Below, one piece after another: positions 1 to 13,548 of a stretch of 64,000 bases of DNA. The translations under genes and the position numbers were made by a program. The number at the start of each line of letters is the position of its first letter. Position 1 is the stretch's first letter. The DNA comes from Plecoglossus altivelis (lineage: Eukaryota > Chordata > Actinopteri > Osmeriformes > Plecoglossidae): NCBI GenBank assembly GCA_036571765.1, contig BROE01000022.1, positions 16,396,487 through 16,460,486 of the forward strand. Reading direction: 5' to 3'. The notes under the pieces were generated by a model. It made no database searches. It had not been told where the DNA came from and saw only the letters and a program-made list of their open reading frames with translations.

Positions 1-75
1 TTCCCAGTCTGGGTAAAAGAGTGTGTCAACTTGTCTTCATCAACTCAATGACTCCATATTAGACCCTAATTATCA

Positions 76-200
76 TACACACACACACACACAAACTACA
101 AATGCACACAAACACACACACACACACCAACACCCCGCACGCACACACTGACGGATACACCCCCCCCACACAAAGTCCCACACACACAGACACGCACACC
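76..200. repeat. Imperfect (CA)n microsatellite
   Basis: The tract is mostly CA dinucleotides interrupted by single substitutions and a short C run. It produces spurious Thr/His-rich frames on one strand and Val/Cys-rich frames on the other. Confidence 0.9.
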
Positions 201-299
201 TGTGGCTCTCCTGACATCATGACAGGCTGTGACAGGCATCTACTAAGTGTCAGCCTTAGGCTGGCTCTCACTGTGCCCCTCCCTATTTCCCTTTTTCCA

Positions 300-513
300 C
301 CTTATCTCTCTCTCTCTCTGCTCCCTTACTGTCCTCCTCCTCTCTCCCCCTGTCCTCTCATTCCCCCTGGAGTGTCTTTCGCCCTCTCTCTCTCCTCCTT
401 GTTTCTCTCATTACTGTCTTTTATCTCAATCTCCTTTTCGTTCTCCTTCCTTACCTTAGTCTCTCCTTACCTGCCAGTCTTTCTTTCCTATACTTCGTCC
501 CCATCTCCCTCTG

Positions 514-557
<44 letters not shown>

Positions 558-605
558 TCTCTCTCTCTCCCTCAACATCATTCTCTTCTTCTTCTCCTCT
601 TCCAG
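300..605. repeat. Pyrimidine-rich tract with (CT)n core
   Basis: About 300 bp of almost pure pyrimidine on the plus strand, with an uninterrupted (TC)n core near 516-552. It explains the Ser/Leu/Pro-rich frame spanning it. Confidence 0.85.
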
Positions 606-1448
606 GCGTCCCCTTCCTGAGGTTGGGTTTCAAACTCGTCTTTGAAGTGAAAATAAATCATGGCTGATTGGCAGCCCATCAGGCCTCTCACTGAGTGTGT
701 GCGTGCCCTGGTGTGTGCGTGTGCTTGTGTGGCGTATGTGTGCGCATCCCTTTGTGTGTGTGTGTTGGGTATTGAAATGTGCGTGTGCGTGGGAAGGCGC
801 TGCAAGAGAAAGGTGGTAAAAGTGACCTCACATTGTACAGTCACTGGCTAGATTCACGCTGTACTAGTAAATGGAGTCAGAACTCTGCCCATCTGTCTAT
901 CTATCTGACTAGCTGTCCGTCTGTGTCTGTCTGTCCATCTGTCTCCCCCCAAAAAACAACACTTACCGTACTGCTTAAATATTTATTTGACCAACAGCTG
1001 ACTTCCTCCTAATGTCCTCTCTCCATGTCCAGTAAATGGGCAGCTTAAGTAGATGATGCTGCCCTGCTTCTGCCTTTAGTGTTAAATCACTGTCAGACAG
1101 GAAGTGGCACCATTATTCTACACCACGGTCTTTTGATAATAACCACTCACTACTATGAAACCAAATTCATTCCTATTAGCTGGATGTAGATGCAGTCAAC
1201 AGCTGCTGAGAAGATCCACACAGGAAACGAGTGACCTGTCTTAGGGAGAACTGGGAGACCTGGGAGAACTGACACCAGACCAAAACGGTGAACACTTAAA
1301 CAGACCCCCTTCCTTACAGGAGCCATTTTGAAAATGCTGCCACAGGTCCAAAGAGTAGAGAGCTTCCATTTACTTCCCAACCCCCTAATCCCCCCTTCCT
1401 GGTCACCCTCAGATGAAGCTGTTTGAAAGGACAGGGGCACCCCTCCTG

Positions 1449-1450
<2 letters not shown>

Positions 1451-1480
<30 letters not shown>
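1451..1480. repeat. (CA)n microsatellite
   Basis: Uninterrupted CA dinucleotide run of about 30 bp. Confidence 0.9.
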
Positions 1481-2898
1481 GTTCATAAACTACAACCAGT
1501 AATCCTACTGAGGGCTAACCAAGGAGCCTGGCACTTGAGGGGTTAATATGGGAGTCTCATTAAAAGCCCTGTCAGGTTCCTGTCTGGACAACACCCCCAA
1601 ACCCCCATACCCTCTCCCTACCTCAAACTGACCGTTTACCCCCTGTCTCAACGCCCAGAGCAAACGGCAGTGCGGACTGCCAGAGGAGCGATTGGTTCAG
1701 CTCTGCCGTGACGCCATGACCATCAGGAACGGGGGGGGGGGGAACGTTAGTTCTCATCGGTAACGGGGTTCATATCTTACGGAGCTGGATGTTGGCAAAC
1801 GCGGAACAGAGGGGTACGAAGCCACGCAACATACCCGCATACAGGAAGTGACGGATGAGACGGTACGACGAGGGAGAGAGGGGGGAAGAGAAGGTGGAGA
1901 GAGAGGAGGGTGGGGAAGAGGGTCAGAGCTGAGGAAGGCCCAGGATGTCATGTGTCTCTTAGGAAGATGTAGGCCAGATAAAATGGAGAACAGAGAGCGG
2001 CACTTGCAACGAACAACGAGAGGAAATTACCAGAGGAATAACAGTCGATTTCTTCAGCCAGACAACACACACACACAGCCACAGCCTGCACGCTCCACAC
2101 TCTCCGTTCTCTCCCTCCACAACACACACCACACTCACTTCACAACTTCTCTTTTCACACCCTGCACACACACACACACTCACGACAGACACACACATGT
2201 CGGCACCCACACACACCAGTGCTGCACTCACAAAGCTCACAGAACACACACGCCACTCATACGACAATGTAAACGAGTACGTGAAGCCTTCTGCACAAGG
2301 CTAGAACAAAAGATGATGAGGGTAACACAAACAACATGTATACACACATTGAAAGCTGAACTCTGCCCTGTCTGTACACTTGCACAGGATAGTGTGTGTG
2401 TGTGTGCACACGCCTGTGTGTGTGTGACATTCTGTGTGACCGAGAATGAGCGCGAGAGGGTTTGTAAATGTGCGTGCGTGTGTGCGTGTGTAGCCAGTTG
2501 AGATGCATAGAGGCCTGCACCTGGCCCCTTGTCCAGTCCACCAAGCCCAGAGGGAGGTCATAAAGAACTCCTTGTCCGACCAGAAGTCTCACACACACCG
2601 AGACCAAACACATGCACACACCACCCCCTCCCCATCTTCACACACACACACACACTGTTGGCTCTCCAAATTGCTCCCAAATGTTATTTACCAACGCTCA
2701 GTTGAGTTCAACTGTAAGTCATCTAGTATTAGCATGCTGATACATTGATGTTAGGGGTGTTTATAGTAGCACAGGCTACGCTAGCTGTGCTAACTGGGCT
2801 ACGCTAGCTTTCGACAATAACCAGGCTATGCTATCAATGCTAACCATCATTAGGCTCGGAGATGCTGCTGCTGTATGAGATGCTGGTCTGCCTCACAC

Positions 2899-2899
2899 A

Positions 2900-2935
<36 letters not shown>
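2899..2935. repeat. (CA)n microsatellite
   Basis: Near-perfect CA run of about 36 bp. A second, shorter CA patch follows at about 2982-2996. Confidence 0.9.
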
Positions 2936-2936
<1 letters not shown>

Positions 2937-3114
2937 TGGGTGACATACTGCTGCAGAGCACTCGTGCGTTCCTCCTCCCTCCCACACACACACACTGGAG
3001 AAAACAATAGCTCTCCAGTGTGGAGGAGTAATTAATGCAAGACCTTGCATTCCAAATGGCAGAATGCCCATAACCTCTGAACATCTTCTAAACATCTAAA
3101 CTACAGTTCATGAA

Positions 3115-3345
3115 ACGCTACGTCTACCCAGCTGCACATGCTATTATACCGTAACACCAGAGTACATACGATACACTACAAACGCTACGTCTACCCAGCT
3201 GCACATGCTATTATACCGTAACACCAGAGTACATACGATACACTACAAACGCTACATCTACCCAGCTGCACATGCTATTATACCGTAACACCAGAGTACA
3301 TACGATACACTACAAACGCTACATCTACTCGGCTGTTAATACTAT
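3115..3345. repeat. 67-bp tandem repeat, three copies plus a decayed partial
   Basis: Units begin at 3115, 3182, 3249 and 3316, exactly 67 bp apart. The first three are almost identical and differ at one C/T position in the third. The fourth diverges after about 15 bp. The near-identity suggests recent expansion. Confidence 0.93.
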
Positions 3346-4375
3346 TATTATTATGGTGACAGTGTCCATGATACTAGAACACATCTACACTGCTGTTCAA
3401 ACCAGGATGCTATAGAGCACTGGGCTTGGCATACACATTCCAGAGCCAACCACGCAACAAACATGTTGACATCGACACCAGACCAGACATGCTATACTGG
3501 AACTGGCACTCGGTTGATGCTGTTACCCAGTTTCTGCACGCACGCACGCATACACGCGTACACACGACAGGAGCACTTATGGGCAGCCCTGTAGAGGCCT
3601 GTGATGCAGAGGTGTGCGGTAGAGTCGCCCCTTGGGCGCTCTCATGCTTTTCCACCATGGAGAGAGAGGAAGAGAGAGAGAGAAGAGGGAAGGAAGGGAG
3701 GCAGGGAAAGAGAAGAGCGAGTGAATGGAGGGAGGAGTAAAGACAGAATGGGTTGTGCATTATCATCCTGCCTCACCCAGACTCTTTAGAGCTACTCTCC
3801 TGCTCCATGTTGCAGTGTCTCTGTCCCTGTGGTGTCTAACAGGTCCATCTCTGCATCTCTATCACCACTGACTACATTGACAATCTGTATCCACAGAACA
3901 GAATAAAGGGGTAGACAGCTCTATGCTGTCCTCTTTGATATGTTGATTATTCTAAGTCTAAAAGTGAAGTGTTGGTGGTGGTATGGATTTGCAGGTGGCT
4001 CTAGATGTGATGAAACTGTTGTTCAGATAAGGATTCAAGGCTCAGTAGGCTGGTTGGTTCAGGGTGTGGTGGGTTTGGTCACAGTGCTCGATTGAAACGG
4101 AGGTGGTTTGAGATGCAGAGACGCACCTGTATCTCCCTTCCTCTCCCTCTTAGTCAGTCCTTCTCTCACTCTATCACTCCCTCTTTTGCCCTGTCTCTCA
4201 CTCGTCTTCCTCTTTCGTCTCCCTCTCTCCCTCCCTGTCCCCCTGCCTCTCTTTCCCCTCTATCTCTCCTTCCATCTCTACTTCCCCTGCCATCAAGGCT
4301 TGGTCTGCCTGTGTGTTTGAACAGGGAGCTCTGTGTAAGTAGGCCAAGAAAACAGGCAGGCTCTGGAGGGATGGA

Positions 4376-4450
4376 AGGAGCGAGGGCGCGGGGTGGAGGG
4401 AGAGGGGGAGCGAGGGCGCGGGGCGGAGGGAGAGGGGGAGTGAGGAGCGG
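4376..4450. repeat. Short GA/GC-rich tandem repeat
   Basis: A unit of about 31 bp, GAGCGAGGGCGCGGGG followed by a GGAGGGA-type stretch, is present twice with a decayed third copy. Confidence 0.75.
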
Positions 4451-6584
4451 AGGGGTGTGGGAGACTGCCCAGTCAATGATAAACCTCTATTGATCGCTGC
4501 ACTGCAGCTGAAACTATATTGGTCTGCCCGAAGACAGACAAGAGAGCTTTTAGCACGATTCTACTACAGCCACGCACGCACGCTCCTTGTCAGCTGTCTG
4601 TTCACTTTGTCAACTTGTCACTTTCAGGTGCAAGGTGTTCAGCTACTTGTAACAAGAAGCAGGGGGAAAATGTGAGTGATGGTCAGAGAAAAAGACATGG
4701 GCTCTCTTTCTAGGATATGCGTGTGTGCGTTCATTCGTGTGTGTGTGTGTGTGTGTATGGAGCTGCTATACGATTACAGGTTACAGTAGTAAAAAGGGTC
4801 TCCATTCTGGGCAATGGGACAACTTTCCATCACGTAAGACCTACTGGTCCATTTTTAGATCTACTGGAACTCACACAGATATTGTTTACAGCCAGCAACA
4901 CATTATAGCATGAGAGGTGTTCCAACACTAGCTCCCCAGCTAATGCTAAAGAAACACACCTCTGCCAGTGGTCACTGAGACAAGCTCCAAACACCATAAA
5001 CAACAGTTTAACAGGGGACCAATCGGATCCAGGAAAAACAGCCATTCTAAGGGTATTACATCATCCAATGGCGTTTGCGCAGAGATCACCGGCTCTCCGT
5101 GCGAGCAGGATGTCTTCTGATGGCACCCGAGTTTTGCTTCGGTCACATGATCAGACGCCAGATGCATTTTTCATCGGGCGTTTCTCCTCGGTACCTAAGA
5201 TCTACCAGGTCGGGCCTTCGGAATCATGAGGCAACGACTCAAGATTCTAAATATAAAATCCAGATGAGCCGGTTCTGGTTTTGTATTATTGAACAGCAGC
5301 TGTAGTTTCGACTAAGTGAGAAGACAGTGTGAGGCTGGGGAACGGTCGATCCACTCTCCCATCCTCCACGCCTCACAAAGCATAACAGAGGAGGAGGAAG
5401 AGGCTAAGGAGGAGAAGAAGAGGAGGTGGGAGAGAGGGAGGATGAGGGGCAGAGAGGGAGGAAGAGGAGGGAAAGAAGCCAGCAATCCTCCACCCTCCCG
5501 CCAACTCCTGCCCTCATGACATTCCTCCGCCTGCCCTCCAAACCACGAGGATCAGCAGCAACAACAGCCAGCGGTGGCGAAGGTGGAGGGGAGGCGGCCC
5601 TCTCTCTCTCTCCCCCACGTCCCCCCTCTCCTCCCAGGGCCAGAGGGCCTGGCCCGAGACCCCTGGATAAATCCCTGTGAAGTCCTGAGCACACAGAGGG
5701 ATTAGCTCGCTGTCTGATGCCGTTACCCGCATCCTGACTGAGCCCCGACTCAGATCCCCCTGATCCGGGAAGAGACAACACACTGCAGGACGATGATTTG
5801 ATTTCATACACTCATTGGCAGAGGCCTTGGCTAAGCGTATGAGAGTACTTTAATCAGATAGTACATCAAACAAACTCACTTGGGCTAACAATTAGGATCC
5901 GTAATCACATTTATAGCGCTAATTTATTTAGGATCCATACTGATACTTTTACACTGCAATTTCCCTGTTGGAGCATCAATAAAGCATGTATTTTTTCTTC
6001 GTTCGTTGGTTTCCGTCTACAGTCACCTGCGGCAACACGCTAGGTGTCCGGAGGAACATCTCAGCCACAAATGGCATCTGGCACTGAAACAACTGTATAC
6101 TTCACCTTTGACCCTATTGTTTACGTTTACGTAGTAGAGACGAGTTGCCAAAGAGACAGGAAGTGGGCCGGAGTGATATACGAGGACGCTATGTTATGGA
6201 GAGACACAGGAGATGTCTGGGTAACGTTGTGCAGGAAGAGTGTGTTTATATCAGGCCTACAGCTGGCCTCATGCCCACCAGACCCCCCTTTCAACTCCTT
6301 CGAGATGACCACACTGGTTCTAAGAAGTCTAATCCCCCATCTATTGCTACGCCTCCCCCTCCTCCTCCTCCTCCTCCACACACAAGCATACACACCCCAC
6401 CCCCCACACTGCACATCACACAAGAGCCATTGGCTGTTTACATGCTACTGGTAAACAGAGCAGATCACTAAGGAGGCAGTAATGCAGATGGGAGACGATG
6501 GACATGAATGGAAGCACTGGAAAGGAGAGAGAGCCATGGAGGGAAAGCAAAAGATGACAGTTCACCAGTTGCTGGGTTGTCTGC

Positions 6585-6589
<5 letters not shown>

Positions 6590-6653
<64 letters not shown>

Positions 6654-6654
6654 C
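6590..6654. repeat. (CTGT)n tetranucleotide microsatellite
   Basis: About 15 consecutive CTGT units. They create mirrored Cys/Leu/Ser/Val frames on the plus strand and Asp/Arg/Gln/Thr frames on the minus strand. Confidence 0.95.
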
Positions 6655-7330
6655 TCCCACTCAAGCATCCATTCCTTCGCCAACCCATCCATCAGGCATC
6701 GCATCCTGACTGCAAATCACCTGGAACCTGCGGAGTCTGTAGTTAACACCGGGGTCATTTCGCTTATTAGCGGTGAGCTGTCTGCGGGTTAGCCATTAGC
6801 CTTGATGCTGGCCTCGGATAGTGACAGGGAGTGCTAATGGTTGGGTTAGCGCTCGTTAGCGTTTATCGGAGGAGAGGGTTAGCGCTCAGATCCCACACTC
6901 ATCCTCCTCAGTGACTCTGGGATTACCTTGCAACAGCAAGAAAACGAGAGGCTAAGATAAGGTCTTCTAAACAAACCACGAAGAGACGTTGTATAAAAAG
7001 CATATTTATAGTTATTACATCCCAGTTCTGTACACATTAACCCACTGAACAACTGATTGCACTTGACAACGTTAACAGTGACCTCGTGCCCATTTTGTAA
7101 AAGGAACACCCACCGCTCCAGTGCATTTAGGCACAGTCAACCGACCACAAGCCGAGCATGGACAACGCATGTGTTTGACACAGCATAGCCACATGTATGT
7201 GCCAGTAGTGATCAGCTGTGCATCCATTGTCTTTAAATGTGTGAGAAGCCGCTGGCTGGCTAGCTGGCTGGCCTATTTTCCTGGGCAGTGATGCAAGGAG
7301 AACACTCCTTAACAGGAGTTTTCTCTCCAA

Positions 7331-8103
7331 GGCAGGGCTGGGTACGACACAGGGACGGCTGGGTAGGACACAGGGAAGGCTTTGTAGGACACAGGCAGGG
7401 CTGGGTAGGACGCAGGCAGGGCTGGGTAAGACACAGGCAGGGCTGGGAAGGACACAGGGACGGCTGGGTAGGACACAGGGAAGGCTTTGTAGGACACAGG
7501 CAGGGCTGGGTAGGACACAGGAAGGGCTGGGTAGGACGCAGGCAGGGCTGGGTAAGACACAGGCAGGGCTGGGAAGGACACAGGGACGGCTGGGTAGGAC
7601 ACAGGCAGGGCTGGGTAGGACACAGGGACGGCTGGGTAGGACACAGGCAGGGCTGGGTAGGACACAGGGAAGGCTTTGTAGGACACAGGCAGGGCTGGGT
7701 AAGACACAGGCAGGGCTGGGTAGGACACAGGGAAGGCTTTGTAGGACACAGGCAGGGCTGGGTAGGACACAGGGAAGGCTGGGTAGGATACAGGCAGGGC
7801 TGGGTAGGACACAGGCAGGGCTGGGTAGGACACAGGTAGGGCTGGGTAGGACACACGGAAGGCTGGGTAGGACACAGGCAGGGCTGGGTAGGACACAGGT
7901 AGGGCTGGGTAGGACACACGGAAGGCTGGGTAGGACACACGGAAGGCTGGGTAGGATACAGGCAGGGCTGGGTAGGACACAGGCAGGGCTGGGTAGGATA
8001 CAGGCAGAGCTGGGTAGGATACAGGCAGGGCTGGGTAGGACACAGGCAGGGCTGGGTAGGATACAGGCAGAGCTGGGTAGGATACAGGCAGAGCTGGGTA
8101 GGA
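7331..8103. repeat. 21-bp minisatellite, about 37 copies
   Basis: The unit is GCTGGGTAGGACACAGGCAGG with a few recurrent variants (GGGAAGGCTTTGT, GGGACGGCT, ACACGGAAGG). Variant units recur in blocks, which indicates multi-unit duplication. Because 21 is a multiple of three and the unit lacks stops in several frames, it gives long artificial heptad-repeat frames on both strands (183 aa plus, 305 and 244 aa minus). I do not regard these as genes. Confidence 0.95.
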
Positions 8104-9559
8104 CCTCTACATGGAATGGTTGTGTGTTGACATAAATCCTTAAAACCTGTTCTTTGTCCAGACATGGGTTGGCACAAGAGACTTTGAGTCTGTTTGTTTA
8201 AGTACTATATTTGTGTTTGTTCGTATTGACTATGTCTGTTTCAGCAGCCATGTGCTCCCATTATTATGAAACTGTTTGCCGATCTCTTGTGTCATGTATC
8301 AGCTCAGTCCTGCAAGCGTGCGGCACTGATGTGTGGGGGAGTGTCAGGGAGTGACTTGAATGGGGAATCAAGTGAGTTTTGTTGACTACATATGTTTATA
8401 CATTAGCCTGTGTGTTGTGTATGTACCTGTGTGTGTTTAGGTACTTAGTGTGTGTGTGTGTGTCATGGACACCAGTGCTGTCATACAGAGCTCGGTGCAT
8501 GTTCCTGTTCCTAACAGACTCCTGACTGCAGTTGCAGCACAGAGTGCAAGCCTTGCATCACCACAGAAACAGGCCAACGTGAAAACTCATCAACCATGGC
8601 AGTCATGTTCTCACAGGTTAAAGGTCAAAAGGGTCTCTTCAAAAGCAACCTAGGTCACTGCTTCTGTGCATCTTTGTTTCCAGTCAGTGTTTGTATGTGT
8701 TGTATGTGTGTGTGCATTTATGTGTGTGGCTCCGCCCTTCTCAGTTGGTAAGAAGCCTGGCCTGAGAAAGATTGGCCACTAAGTTTGCTCTATCCTCTGA
8801 TTGGTTAAGAGTAGCCATAGGTCTCTTATTTCCCGATTGACTCAGAACCAGTCAATGGAATCATGGCCACCCAATAAGGCCTGAGTTCAAATTGTCGTGC
8901 TTCCTTTCCATCACTTATCTACTCTTTCTTCTCCATTTATGATCCAGCCTGCCTTGTAACTGGAAGGGAGTTCCTGTTCCAAAGTGGAGACCTCAGCTAG
9001 CGTCAATCTAAACATTCCGCTACACGAAACATCTTGAAAAAACCATAGCAGAGCTATTCTGAACGCTAAATGACAAACTCTCCAAGATCTCTCTCCGCAG
9101 TCTGTCATTTCCTACATCCTGCAGACAGGAAGTTGTTATCCTGAGCCTGCAGGGGATCTTCAAGGCTCCAACAACCCTCCATTTTGGTTAGAGGAGGGTG
9201 GGCGATATCACGACCGCTGGAACTTTCTACAAGAGTGGGTTTATCACCTCGTGGAAGGGCTGCGTTGTGGTAAATACAGGGTGTGCGATGAGAGGGGTTC
9301 ATACTCACAGTGGGCTGTGATAATAAAAGAGTTGCGCGCAAGGGCGAGGTTCTGTTAATTAAGACAGAGCCCTTTTTAACCGCCAGTAAAAATACGAACC
9401 GGGGGAGGAAAGCGGCGGGCTAGCGAGAGCCGCTCCCCAGGGGGGATCGGGTGACGGGCCCCCAGGTGGAGCCCAGGCTGCAGTGTTGTTCCTGGGGATC
9501 CGTTCCTCACGCCACAGCTAAGCCATGACAATAAGGCGGAGGTTTTCACCATCCCCACC

Positions 9560-9587
9560 CCACCACCACCACCACCACCACCACCAG
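9560..9587. repeat. (CAC)n trinucleotide repeat
   Basis: Run of CAC/ACC triplets that reads as poly-His in one frame and poly-Val or poly-Gly on the complement. Confidence 0.85.
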
Positions 9588-12500
9588 ACAAGGTGTTTCA
9601 GTGGCACAGCCCGAAGGGGTTCGAGTGGACCATCTCAGCTGCTGAAAGGCAACATTTGCCCAGGCGACATGAAAACAAACCGTCTGGGTCCTCTTTTTTT
9701 TTCCAAAAGCGGAGCGTGGTCGACGCCCCGCCACGAGGCAACCGTGGTGAGCCTTCTCTAGGGTGATGAAGCGAAGGAAGATTTGACAGTAAGGATCTTG
9801 TGAGATGCGTAAGAAAGGCATCGGAATAACTTCACTGGGGGTTGTGAGACAGACACAGTATAATTAAAAGTTTCACCCTGTTGCTGTGTGAAGCGACAAA
9901 TACCAGCAGGTCAACAAAAGAGGCGTTAGTACAAATCACAGGGGGGCACAAAAATGTCTCTCTTAGCATGAGGGTGACAGATTTGACACTCCTGTCCCAG
10001 GTACTGCTTGAGTTTGCCACCCTGCCAAACTCAAGGAATACCGCAAGGCTGTCAAGTAGGACCTCATAAGTTTGCTAAGGTGCTGATCAAGCTAAGGGAA
10101 CGCGCTAGAAATACAAGGTCAACAATGACCGTACAAAAGACCAGCCTGTGTTCCTCGCTCCAGGAGAAGGCCTAACCTGTGTTTGTCTTGGATTAAACAT
10201 GCCCTTGTTTTCATACTTATTATACCCACCCCAATCATAATAGTAACCGTGAGGCCGAAGTCTAATAATAGCATGGTGTCTGTCTGTCTCTGTTCAGTGC
10301 GAGCGCTTCGTGAATGCCACCGCACCCTGCTTCTTCCTTCTGCAAACAGACGCACAGGGTTGTTTCACTGCTCTGTGTGTGTGTGTGTGTGTTATTATTG
10401 AGAGAGAGTTATATGTCAGAGAGTGTGTGCGTTCACAAGTGTGTTCTCAAGTCTACAGGGGCCTCAGGCTTAAAGCCCTCTCTGAAAGATGTGGATTTGG
10501 TCATTGATGAACTGTTGTTTTTCCTGAAACTAAGTAAATACTAGAAGGTGCTGGAAGGCTGGCTAGCCTTCACCCTCAGTCCTTGTACTAACCTATCTTA
10601 GCTTAGCACAGCCTAGTCTTCGTTAACCTCCACTAGCATAGCTCAGCCTAGCGTCACAAGCCTCACCCAGACTCAGTCAACCAGAACACATAACATGTAA
10701 CAGCAGCCCCCTGGTCGCAACATACTAACCCACAATTCAGCTGTGCTTCTGCACGTCCTATAAATAGCCCTTAACCCACAGGGAAAGAGCGCAGAGAGAG
10801 AGAGAGAGAGAGAGAGAAAAAAAACATTGAACTCGTCCAATGCCAGGGTTGTTCAGCTTGGCTAACAAGGCTCCCTATACGGTTCTGCCTCTCGTCAGTT
10901 CTGACACAGTCCTCTGTGCATACTGCCAGCTATGTACAATTTATCTAAATGGCAAGGAGGGGGGGACATGGAATGGATACGAACAGGATGGATAGTAGGA
11001 GGGAGAAATAAAAGGGGTTGGGGGAAGAAAGGTTGGAAAGAGAAGCAGAACCAGGCGGTAAATGCAGCTGACAAGCCCGCTGTCCTGATGGACTTGCCTC
11101 TGCCTTGCATCAGCCTTCATCCGGCATCCCAGCCCTGACCCTTCGAGATGACCGCACCCCCAACATTGCGTCCTCCCATGATTCGTTGCACCACGCAAGC
11201 AATATCTCCCCTAAAAGCAGCCTGGGCTTCGAGTCTGGAGCTGGGGAAGGAGGGTCTCTGGTGGTGGCCATGACAGTAGAGTAGGGGGGAGGGAATGGAG
11301 GAGAAGGACAGGGGGACAGGGGGACAGAGAAAGACTACAGACTACAGAGAGACTACCCTTCTATCAGGTCAGCCCTCAGGAGACAGTGAGAGACTAGCTG
11401 GACTTTCCTATTCGCACCTCTAACACCCTTAACCATTTTATGCCGGCCTAGCTGGACGCCTCCGCCCCTCCCTCGCGGGTTTCACCCAGGGGACTAACAG
11501 GAATAGCAGCTATCCCAGCATGCCCCACTAGTTGCTATGGGACTAAAACAACAGTGGTTGCCAAGGGCTTGTTTTAATCACGTGGGGGATGGGGCATTAG
11601 TCAGAAGGAGGGGGGGAAAAAGAGATATAAAGAAGAGGGAGAGACAGATAAAAAGAGGGAGGGAGAGAGAGCGTCAGAGCGATTACAGCATGATTACAGT
11701 GCCCAGTGATGGCATGGTAGTAAAACAAAGAACGAAGCCTTCCCAGAGTTGGAGATTTCCAAATCTCCGAGAGGAAAGGGAGGAGGAGGCGTGCGGGTAG
11801 GAGAAGGAGGAGGAGGGGTTGGCGTAAGCGCATGCCTCTGTGCGACCCAGGATCGTAGACGATGCACTGCTGACTGGTTGCCAAGACAAATATTCCTGGT
11901 GTGCAGATACACACACAGTGATGAACAAACTGGGCTCGCATTCATGTACTACTGTTGACTCCTTCATCATGCCCTGACCCTGGCCAACATCTTCTCCTCC
12001 CCCTTGTAAACCATGCGAAGACAAAGAAACAGACAGACAGAGAGAAAAAGAAAGGCAGAGAGAATTTGAGGAAGGGACCGTGTGGAACTAATCAGCTGGT
12101 GGTACCCTCGGCCTCAATACCTTCACTGTTTCCAATGTTCCAGTCAAGACACGGGTCCCTCTGAGCTGAGCGTGGCACCTTGTCACGCATACTTTCATCT
12201 GCAAGACACCCAACCTATGCACACGCCTCATAACTCTTGGTGTTATGAGTGTCGTGCAGTAAGCGCTGCCACCCGGTCGTGTCAGAGGGTGTGCAATGCC
12301 AACACACTCGATAGCGTCAGCCTCTAAGCTCAGTACAGTCAAGAAGTAGGCCAGGTTATTTAGGGCAGGTCGCTCACCCTCAGTCTTCCAACACCGATGT
12401 CACTTCCACTGTCTACCCCCTGGCACACTCACAAACACTCGCTCACACTCTTTCTCGCTCACTACCGACCAGGAAGTAGGAGTGCTGGGACCTGTGCCCC

Positions 12501-12607
12501 TACCCCACTGGGTAGGAAACCCCAGTGTAGGTTGAACAGGCTTGCTGGTAGAGTAGATCAACCAGGACTCTCCCCAGGCTTGTTAAAGCGTAGGTTCGTT
12601 CTGCATA

Positions 12608-12665
12608 CGTGTTCTACATACATGTTCTACATAAATGTTCTACATACATGTTCTACATACATGTT
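12608..12665. repeat. 13-bp tandem repeat, about 4.5 copies
   Basis: Units of ATGTTCTACATAC repeat head to tail with one C-to-A variant. Confidence 0.85.
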
Positions 12666-13299
12666 TCTAATTGATATACCAAGACAAAGACAGAAATGGG
12701 TAAAAGAGAGAGAGAGACTGGCACAGTTAGAAAGAGACTAGCACGGAGAGAGACAGAGAGAGACAGAGATTGACACCCCCATTAATGGTGCCCATGTGTC
12801 TAAATGCCCTGGTGTGAACACGCTTAAGCCCAGGATGCATCCATCTAATCCCTACAAACAGAACAGAGCAGTATCTTTGTGTACGCCCCCAGTGTCCGAG
12901 AGACAGTGGCCGTGTGTGTGTGTGTGTGTGTGCATGTGTGTGTGCGTGCCAATGCCCATTTAACAAGGAGAAAATGTTATGTGCAGATGAATACATTATT
13001 ATAGTTGTGTTACATAATGTGGTAGGCCCAGTGTCCATACTGGAGCACAACCCTCTCCCAACACAGTCAATGTCCAACTCAGTCTTTTCAATCAGAGTTA
13101 GCTGTGTGTGAGAGAGCCTGTGTGTGTGTTTGAAGCTCTTGTCCTGATGGGACATTACCGAGTCTGCCTGGCTACAAGAGGAAGTGCTGTGAAACTCTGG
13201 GCCAATCAGAGTCCCCGGTTGCGGCCACATGACACAGTTTCGGCGTTGTGAATCAGATGAAAACAAACCTAATGAGGCTCAGTCATATGAACCAGCTGC

Positions 13300-13548
13300 C
13301 CTGAGAGGAGGGAGGAAGGTGGGGATATAGGAGGGAGGGATATAGGAGGGAGGGAGGAAGGAGGGAGGGAGATAGGGGGGAGGGAGGGGAGGAGGGGAGG
13401 AAAGGATAGAGAGAAAGCAAAGAAAGTAGAGAGGTAGGAGAGAGGAGGGTATAAGGGGCATAAGATGGACAGAGAGCTGTGGCAGGGAGGGGAGGGAGGG
13501 AGCGAGGCAGGGAAGGAGGGAGGGAAGGAGGGAGGGAGGGAGGGAGAA
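13300..13548. repeat. Polypurine GGA/GGGA-rich tract
   Basis: About 250 bp of nearly pure purine on the plus strand, with repeated GGAGGGAGG and GGGATATAGGAGGG motifs. It gives Pro/Ser/Leu-rich artificial frames on the minus strand. Confidence 0.85.

Noticed and set aside
102..620. 172-aa plus-strand frame
   Set aside because: It is composed of CA and CT microsatellite translation (Thr/His then Ser/Leu/Pro) and has mirrored frames on the opposite strand.
7260..8177. Long heptad-repeat open frames on both strands
   Set aside because: They are a by-product of a 21-bp minisatellite with no stop codon in several frames. There is no splice context and no non-repetitive coding sequence.
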